Positions 60,070-64,000 of a DNA stretch of 64,000 bases are shown one piece after another. The notes beneath the pieces are model-generated. The model was not told where the DNA came from, did not search any database, and saw only the letters and a list, made by a program, of their open reading frames with translations. Location: assembly GCA_020831825.1 (NCBI GenBank), contig JAFIFW010000019.1, positions 96,499 to 160,498 of the forward strand, given 5' to 3'. The position numbers and the translations under genes were made by a program. The DNA is from Methylophaga sp. GTDB taxonomy: Bacteria; Pseudomonadota; Gammaproteobacteria; Nitrosococcales; Methylophagaceae. Every line of letters starts with the position of its first letter. The first letter of the stretch is position 1.

Positions 60070-60545
60070 TCTTGTCATGCCGACCGCAGTGGAGGCATCT
60101 CAAGCGGAAGTGGGGGATGAGATCCCTCGACTGCGCTCGGGATGACAGGGAAGTGTGTTTGGGACGACAGAACGATTGTCATGCCGACCGAAGCGGAGGC
60201 ATCTCAAGCGTAAGTGGGGATGAGATCCCTCGGCTACGCTCGGGATGACAGGGAAGTGGGGTTGGGATGACAGACAGATGGTGTGGTAACAAAAGAAAGA
60301 TTGTTATGCCGACCGCAGTGGAGGCATCACAAGCGTAAGTGGGGGGATAAGATCCCTCGGCAGCGCTCGAGATGACAGGGAGGTGGGGTTGGGATCACAG
60401 GCCGGTGGAAATGGGACGACAGAACGATTGTCATACCGACCGCAGTGAGGCATCTCAAACGGAAGTGGGGGATGAGATCCCTCGGCTACGCTCGAGATGA
60501 CATTAAAGGTGGAGTCGGGATGACGGGCCGGTGGGTTTGGATGAC
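60070..60545. repeat. R3/R1 tandem repeat array, right of the GIY-YIG gene
   Basis: R3 starts at 60074, 60178, 60303 (GTTATGCC variant) and 60430 (GTCATACC variant), each followed by reversed R1 (GATCCCTCG...CTCGGGATGAC or CTCGAGATGAC). Same unit plan as the array on the left. No gene within the 536 bases to the next start codon. Confidence 0.92.
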
Positions 60546-60588
60546 AGGCTGGTGGGTTCAGCACAACTAACTATTTTTCGAGAAACCT

Positions 60589-61548
60589 ATGAAATATTTT
60601 GATGTATTCAACGGTGATGCAGATGGCATCTGTTCACTGCTGCAACTCCGGCTGGCTGAGCCGCGTGATGCGACGTTGATTACTGGGGTCAAGAGAGATA
60701 TTGCGCTGCTGAAAAATCTGAAAGTAGCGGCAGGTGATAGTGTCACTGTGCTGGATATCTCGATGCAGAAAAACACCGTTGATTTGCAACGCTTGCTTGA
60801 TGAGGGGGCCGAGGTATTTTATGTCGATCATCATCAGGCTGGTGATATTCCACAGCATCCTGGGCTGACGGCACATATTGACCTGGATGCAACTGCCTGC
60901 ACGGCATTGATTGTTGATAATCTGCTTGAACAACGTTTTCATCTGTGGGCGATCACCGCTGCTTTTGGCGATAACTTGACTGAGGTGGCTGAAAAACTCG
61001 CCAGGCAGGAGGGTTTGACTCATTCACAAATGTTCACCTTGAAACAACTCGGCATTGCGCTGAATTACAATGGCTATGGTAGTGCTATAGACGATTTGTT
61101 TTATCATCCGGCGGATTTGTATCGCGAGTGTGTGTCATTTGAATCACCCCTCGACTTCGTCGATGAAAAATCGCAGATATTTAGCACGCTCAAAGAGGGT
61201 TATCAGCAGGATATGGATGCTGCGCAACAAGCGCCCTTCATCTATCAGAACGACAAAATTGCCGTGTTAAACCTGCCCGCCGAGAAATGGGCGCGGCGTG
61301 TCGGTGGTGTGTTTGGTAATGAAATGGCTAATCGATATCCTGATCGCGCCCATGCGATTCTGACGCCAATCAATGATTCGGCGTATGTAGTCAGCATTCG
61401 AGCGCCATTGAACAATCGTCACGGTGCTGGCGATGTCGCCGCGCAATTTGCCACTGGTGGCGGCAGGGCGGGTGCTGCCGGTATCAACGTTTTGCCTGAA
61501 AACGCTGTTGCTCAGCTCATTGACGCGCTGAAACAGCAATATCAATGA
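60589..61548 (+). CDS. DHH-family phosphoesterase
   Basis: DHH/DHHA1 phosphoesterase: FDVFNGDADGICSLLQLRLA (DxD metal site), VTVLDIS, VFYVDHHQAGDIP (the DHH motif) and C-terminal FATGGGRAGAAGINVL (DHHA1 GGG). It has 319 residues. Relatives act on cyclic dinucleotides, short oligonucleotides or other phosphates. No domain links it to polysaccharide synthesis; it lies 8 bases before the sugar transferase. Substrate unknown. Confidence 0.87.
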   Translation: MKYFDVFNGDADGICSLLQLRLAEPRDATLITGVKRDIALLKNLKVAAGDSVTVLDISMQKNTVDLQRLLDEGAEVFYVDHHQAGDIPQHPGLTAHIDLDATACTALIVDNLLEQRFHLWAITAAFGDNLTEVAEKLARQEGLTHSQMFTLKQLGIALNYNGYGSAIDDLFYHPADLYRECVSFESPLDFVDEKSQIFSTLKEGYQQDMDAAQQAPFIYQNDKIAVLNLPAEKWARRVGGVFGNEMANRYPDRAHAILTPINDSAYVVSIRAPLNNRHGAGDVAAQFATGGGRAGAAGINVLPENAVAQLIDALKQQYQ

Positions 61549-61555
61549 GTAAACC

Positions 61556-62131
61556 ATGAACAAGACTTCATTCGCGGTGATGCGAATTCTGGATATTTTG
61601 CTGGCGTTGACCGGACTGATTCTTACCTTGCCAGTGATGCTACTGCTGATGTTGATTGGTTTGTTTGATACGGGCTCGCCGTTGTTCAGGCAACAGCGCG
61701 TTGGCCGAAATCAACAGCCATTTACGCTGGTCAAGTTTCGCACCATGAAAAAAGATACTGCTGATGTCGCGACTCATTTGGCCAGTCATCAATCAATTAC
61801 CCGTTTCGGACATTTTTTGCGCCGTACCAAGCTGGATGAGCTGCCGCAACTCTGGAATGTGCTTGTCGGTGATATGAGTCTTGTCGGGCCGCGTCCCTGT
61901 TTGTTCAACCAGCACGAGTTGATTGATTATCGTCAGCAACATGGCGTGTTTGATGTCAGACCGGGCGTGACAGGTCTGGCGCAGGTCAGCGATATAGACA
62001 TGTCGACACCACAACTGCTTGCTGAGACCGATGCCAGGATGATTGAGGATCTGTCCCCGAGAAACTATATCGGTTTCATTTTACAAACCATGCTGGGACG
62101 TGGCATGGGCGATAGAGTTCGAAAGGATTAA
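61556..62131 (+). CDS. Initiating undecaprenyl-phosphate sugar phosphotransferase (PglC/WcaJ family)
   Basis: Transfers a sugar 1-phosphate from a UDP-sugar to undecaprenyl phosphate to start repeat-unit assembly. One N-terminal hydrophobic segment (residues about 8-38), [34 protein letters not shown] and [10 protein letters not shown], the standard bacterial sugar transferase signatures. It has 191 residues, the short monotopic form with no extra membrane domain. It lies at the far end of the cluster from wzx. Confidence 0.93.
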   Translation: MNKTSFAVMRILDILLALTGLILTLPVMLLLMLIGLFDTGSPLFRQQRVGRNQQPFTLVKFRTMKKDTADVATHLASHQSITRFGHFLRRTKLDELPQLWNVLVGDMSLVGPRPCLFNQHELIDYRQQHGVFDVRPGVTGLAQVSDIDMSTPQLLAETDARMIEDLSPRNYIGFILQTMLGRGMGDRVRKD

Positions 62132-62296
62132 GTCTAAAGCGTCACGAGTTTCAGAGAGATTTGTTTAACATCGGATTAATTATGTGAGTTTTTTCAAGAA
62201 ATTCGATCATTGATGATTGGCTGATAGCAGTTTTTTGGATAGTCTCGAATGGCAGCTCATGGAGAGCTGTTTCACAAACGACAAGGAGTATGGAAG

Positions 62297-62563
62297 ATGT
62301 TGAAGAAATGGATGGTTTCTTTTTTGCTGGCTTTCTCGCTGGCAACTGGTGTAGCTTTCGCAGCCGATAAAATCAATCTGAATACAGCAACTGCTGAACA
62401 ATTGGAAATGCTTGATGGCGTCGGGCCATCAACCGCGGCAAACATTATCGAATATCGCGAAGCCAATGGTGGTTTTCAGAGTATTGATGAAGTAGTGAAT
62501 GTCAGAGGTATTGGCGACAAAAAAGCAGCACAGTTAGCCGAGCAGGTGACTGTCAGTAATTGA
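62297..62563 (+). CDS. ComEA-like helix-hairpin-helix DNA-binding protein
   Basis: ATG at 62297 with AAGGAG 8 bases upstream gives a signal peptide (MLKKWMVSFLLAFSLATGVA, cut near AFA) and a ComEA domain: DKINLNTATAEQLEMLDGVG, GPSTAANIIEYREANGGF and VRGIGDKKAAQLAEQVT. It has 88 residues and is periplasmic. Such small ComEA proteins can bind incoming DNA during natural transformation. Longer in-frame starts lack the signal peptide at the N-terminus. Confidence 0.9.
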   Translation: MLKKWMVSFLLAFSLATGVAFAADKINLNTATAEQLEMLDGVGPSTAANIIEYREANGGFQSIDEVVNVRGIGDKKAAQLAEQVTVSN

Positions 62564-62590
62564 GCTGTTTCAGCGATGTACTCTCAAATC

Positions 62591-62617
62591 AGGTGGAGCT
62601 TTTGCTCCACCTTTTTT
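62591..62617 (+). terminator. Rho-independent terminator after comEA
   Basis: AGGTGGAGC / GCTCCACCT with a TTTT loop and a TTTTTT tail. The tail overlaps the aroE stop codon region on the other strand, so the hairpin separates the convergent genes. Confidence 0.9.
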
Positions 62618-63428
62618 ATGCGCGCAGCAAGCGGATGACCGCTTGTGTGTCAGGTCGGATGCCACGCCAGATATAAAAAGCTTCGGCTGCCTGTTCTACA
62701 AGCATGCCCAGGCCATCAACACAGAGTCCGGCGTGATGTTGTTTTGCCCAGCTGATAAAAGCCGTGTCTTCCTTGCCGTACATCATGTCGTAACAACAGG
62801 CATCAGTGGCCAGGACTGAGTCTGGCAGTGGTGGGACTTCTCCCTGCAAACTAGCGGCAGTGGCATTGATCACCAGATCATATTGACCGGCGATTTCTGC
62901 AAAGCCACCGCCAAGCACATGACCGTTTCGGCTGAAAATTTCTGCCAGTTGTCCTGCCTTGCTGGCAGTGCGATTTGCAATGAAAATTTCGCTTGGTTGC
63001 AACGCCAGTAACGGTTCAATAACACCGCGTGCCGCGCCGCCGGCGCCAAGTAATAATATCCGCTTGTCCTTCAGCGACAGTTGATGATTTTCAACCAGAT
63101 CACGACACAGCCCCACACCATCGGTGGTGTCGCCCGATAATGAACCATCTTCATGAAAGATCACGGTATTCACGGCACCGGCAAGTTCAGCACGTGCTGT
63201 GCGATGGTCGACGATTTGCCAGACTTGCTCTTTAAACGGAACAGTGACGTTAATGCCCATGAAGCCGCGCTGTTTAAGTGTTTCCAGACCTGCCTGCAGA
63301 TCATTTATCGGAATTTCAATGGCTGTGTAATCGAGATCCTGCGCAGTTTGTCTTGCGAACTCAGCATGTATCAGCGGGGATTTGCTGTGTTTAATCGGAT
63401 TGCCAATAACGGCGTAGTGATCGGTCAT
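62616..63428 (-). CDS. aroE: Shikimate dehydrogenase
   Basis: NADP-dependent reduction of 3-dehydroshikimate in the aromatic pathway. YAVIGNPIKHSKSPLIHAEF (shikimate site), MGINVTVPFKEQVWQIVD (catalytic Lys), LLLGAGGAARGVIEPLL (NADP site) and DMMYGKEDTAFI. It has 270 residues (E. coli 272). Confidence 0.97.
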   Translation of the reverse strand: MTDHYAVIGNPIKHSKSPLIHAEFARQTAQDLDYTAIEIPINDLQAGLETLKQRGFMGINVTVPFKEQVWQIVDHRTARAELAGAVNTVIFHEDGSLSGDTTDGVGLCRDLVENHQLSLKDKRILLLGAGGAARGVIEPLLALQPSEIFIANRTASKAGQLAEIFSRNGHVLGGGFAEIAGQYDLVINATAASLQGEVPPLPDSVLATDACCYDMMYGKEDTAFISWAKQHHAGLCVDGLGMLVEQAAEAFYIWRGIRPDTQAVIRLLRA

Positions 63429-63534
63429 AAATGTTTTTCAGCAGTGTTTTGAGATGAATTTGGCTGAGGTAGCAAACGGTTTGATTGCATCCCGGCAGTC
63501 TTTGGCTTTTATTGTGACATCAACCACTGAAAAG

Positions 63535-64000
63535 GTCATTGCCACAGAAGTCATTCCGCTCAGGACGGACAGGCAGGAACTGGATCGCCACGGCTTGTGG
63601 CCTCGCGATGACGGTTTAAGGTGGAGGTGTGTTAAATGGAAAAAAGTAGTTCCCGGACAACCCCGTCATTGCGAGCTTGGCGAAGCAATCCAGTACGGGT
63701 CTGATAGGTAGGAACTGGATCGCCACGGCCTGCGGCCTCGCGATGACGGTTTCAGGTGAGTTGTTTTAGATGGAAAAAGCCGTTCTCGCACAAACCCGTC
63801 ATTGCGAGCTTAGCGAAGCAATCCAGTGCAGGTCTGAGAGGTGAGGGCTGGATCGCCACGGCTTGTGGCCTCGCGATGACGGTTTGAGGTGGATTTTATT
63901 TAGATGGAAAAAGCCGTTCTCGCACAAACCTGTCATTGCGAGCTTAGCGAAGCAATCCAGTGCAGGTCTGAGAAGTGAGGGTTGGATCGCCACGGCCTGT
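63535..64000. repeat. R2 tandem repeat array at the window end, about 134-base period
   Basis: Units start GTCATTGCGAGCTT at 63665, 63798 and 63932 (133 and 134 apart) and include GCGAAGCAATCCAGT, GGATCGCCACGGCCTG...GGCCTCGCGATGACGG and a linker with GATGGAAAAAGCCGTTCTCG. A degenerate first unit lies near 63540-63615. The array continues past the window. No real gene between aroE and the end. Confidence 0.92.

Noticed and set aside
59330..60545. CRISPR-like regular spacing of repeats (about 125 bases)
   Set aside because: Spacers are themselves repeated rather than unique, units are far too long, cores are palindromic pairs of different types, and no cas gene is near.
63454..63711. Small plus-strand gene after aroE
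   Set aside because: From about residue 30 it translates R2 repeats; no recognisable domain or ribosome-binding site.

Overview
The window is chromosomal DNA from a gammaproteobacterium. The evidence is the gene order ffh-rpsP-rimM-trmD-rplS, an xerD/dsbC neighbourhood, lpxH (a Gram-negative lipid A gene), and adjacent glnS and cysS. A coupled acetate kinase/phosphoketolase pair hints at a methylotroph or methanotroph-like metabolism, but that is only an inference and the genus cannot be fixed from the sequence alone.

Layout. Bases 1-15300 are a conserved housekeeping block: the signal recognition particle and ribosomal operon, xerD, yajQ, dsbC, lpxH, a periplasmic cyclophilin, glnS, cysS, ackA-xfp, folD, then tRNA-Pro and tRNA-Arg behind a good sigma70-type promoter. 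From 15379 to about 62131 lies a large exopolysaccharide/O-antigen region. It holds a membrane-bound sugar dehydratase, glmS, ugd and a CapI-type UDP-glucuronate epimerase. It continues with an aminotransferase, a rare ATP-grasp/SDR fusion, a BioC-like methyltransferase, acyltransferases (one intact, two decayed), a Wzx flippase, many GT2 and GT4 glycosyltransferases, four tandem sulfotransferase-like genes, manB, rmlBDAC, cysC and an initiating sugar-phosphate transferase. Together these would make nucleotide sugars (UDP-GlcNAc derivatives, UDP-glucuronate/galacturonate, dTDP-rhamnose, perhaps GDP-mannose precursors), assemble and flip a repeat unit, and sulfate it with PAPS. I see no clear Wzy polymerase and no outer-membrane export genes in the window. 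ComEA and aroE follow.

The region has been heavily remodelled. The 33-36 kb glycosyltransferases are visibly AT-rich. An ACP-hydrolase-cytochrome P450 operon (39.2-41.4 kb) on the opposite strand sits between a solo IS3-type end and a dead IS3 copy. APS kinase occurs once intact and twice as 5' fragments that both break at the P-loop. A MITE-like element with perfect 21-bp inverted repeats lies upstream of manB.

The most striking feature is a set of dispersed palindromic repeats that share GTCAT/ATGAC ends but have several different cores. They form tandem arrays that bracket three small gene units: higBA, a HEPN-MNT pair and a lone GIY-YIG nuclease. They also occur inside the reading frames of ugd, capI and manB, where they are translated in frame, apart from one stop codon in manB. 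This repeat system, with its possible link to the nuclease, is my main candidate for an undescribed biological system here.
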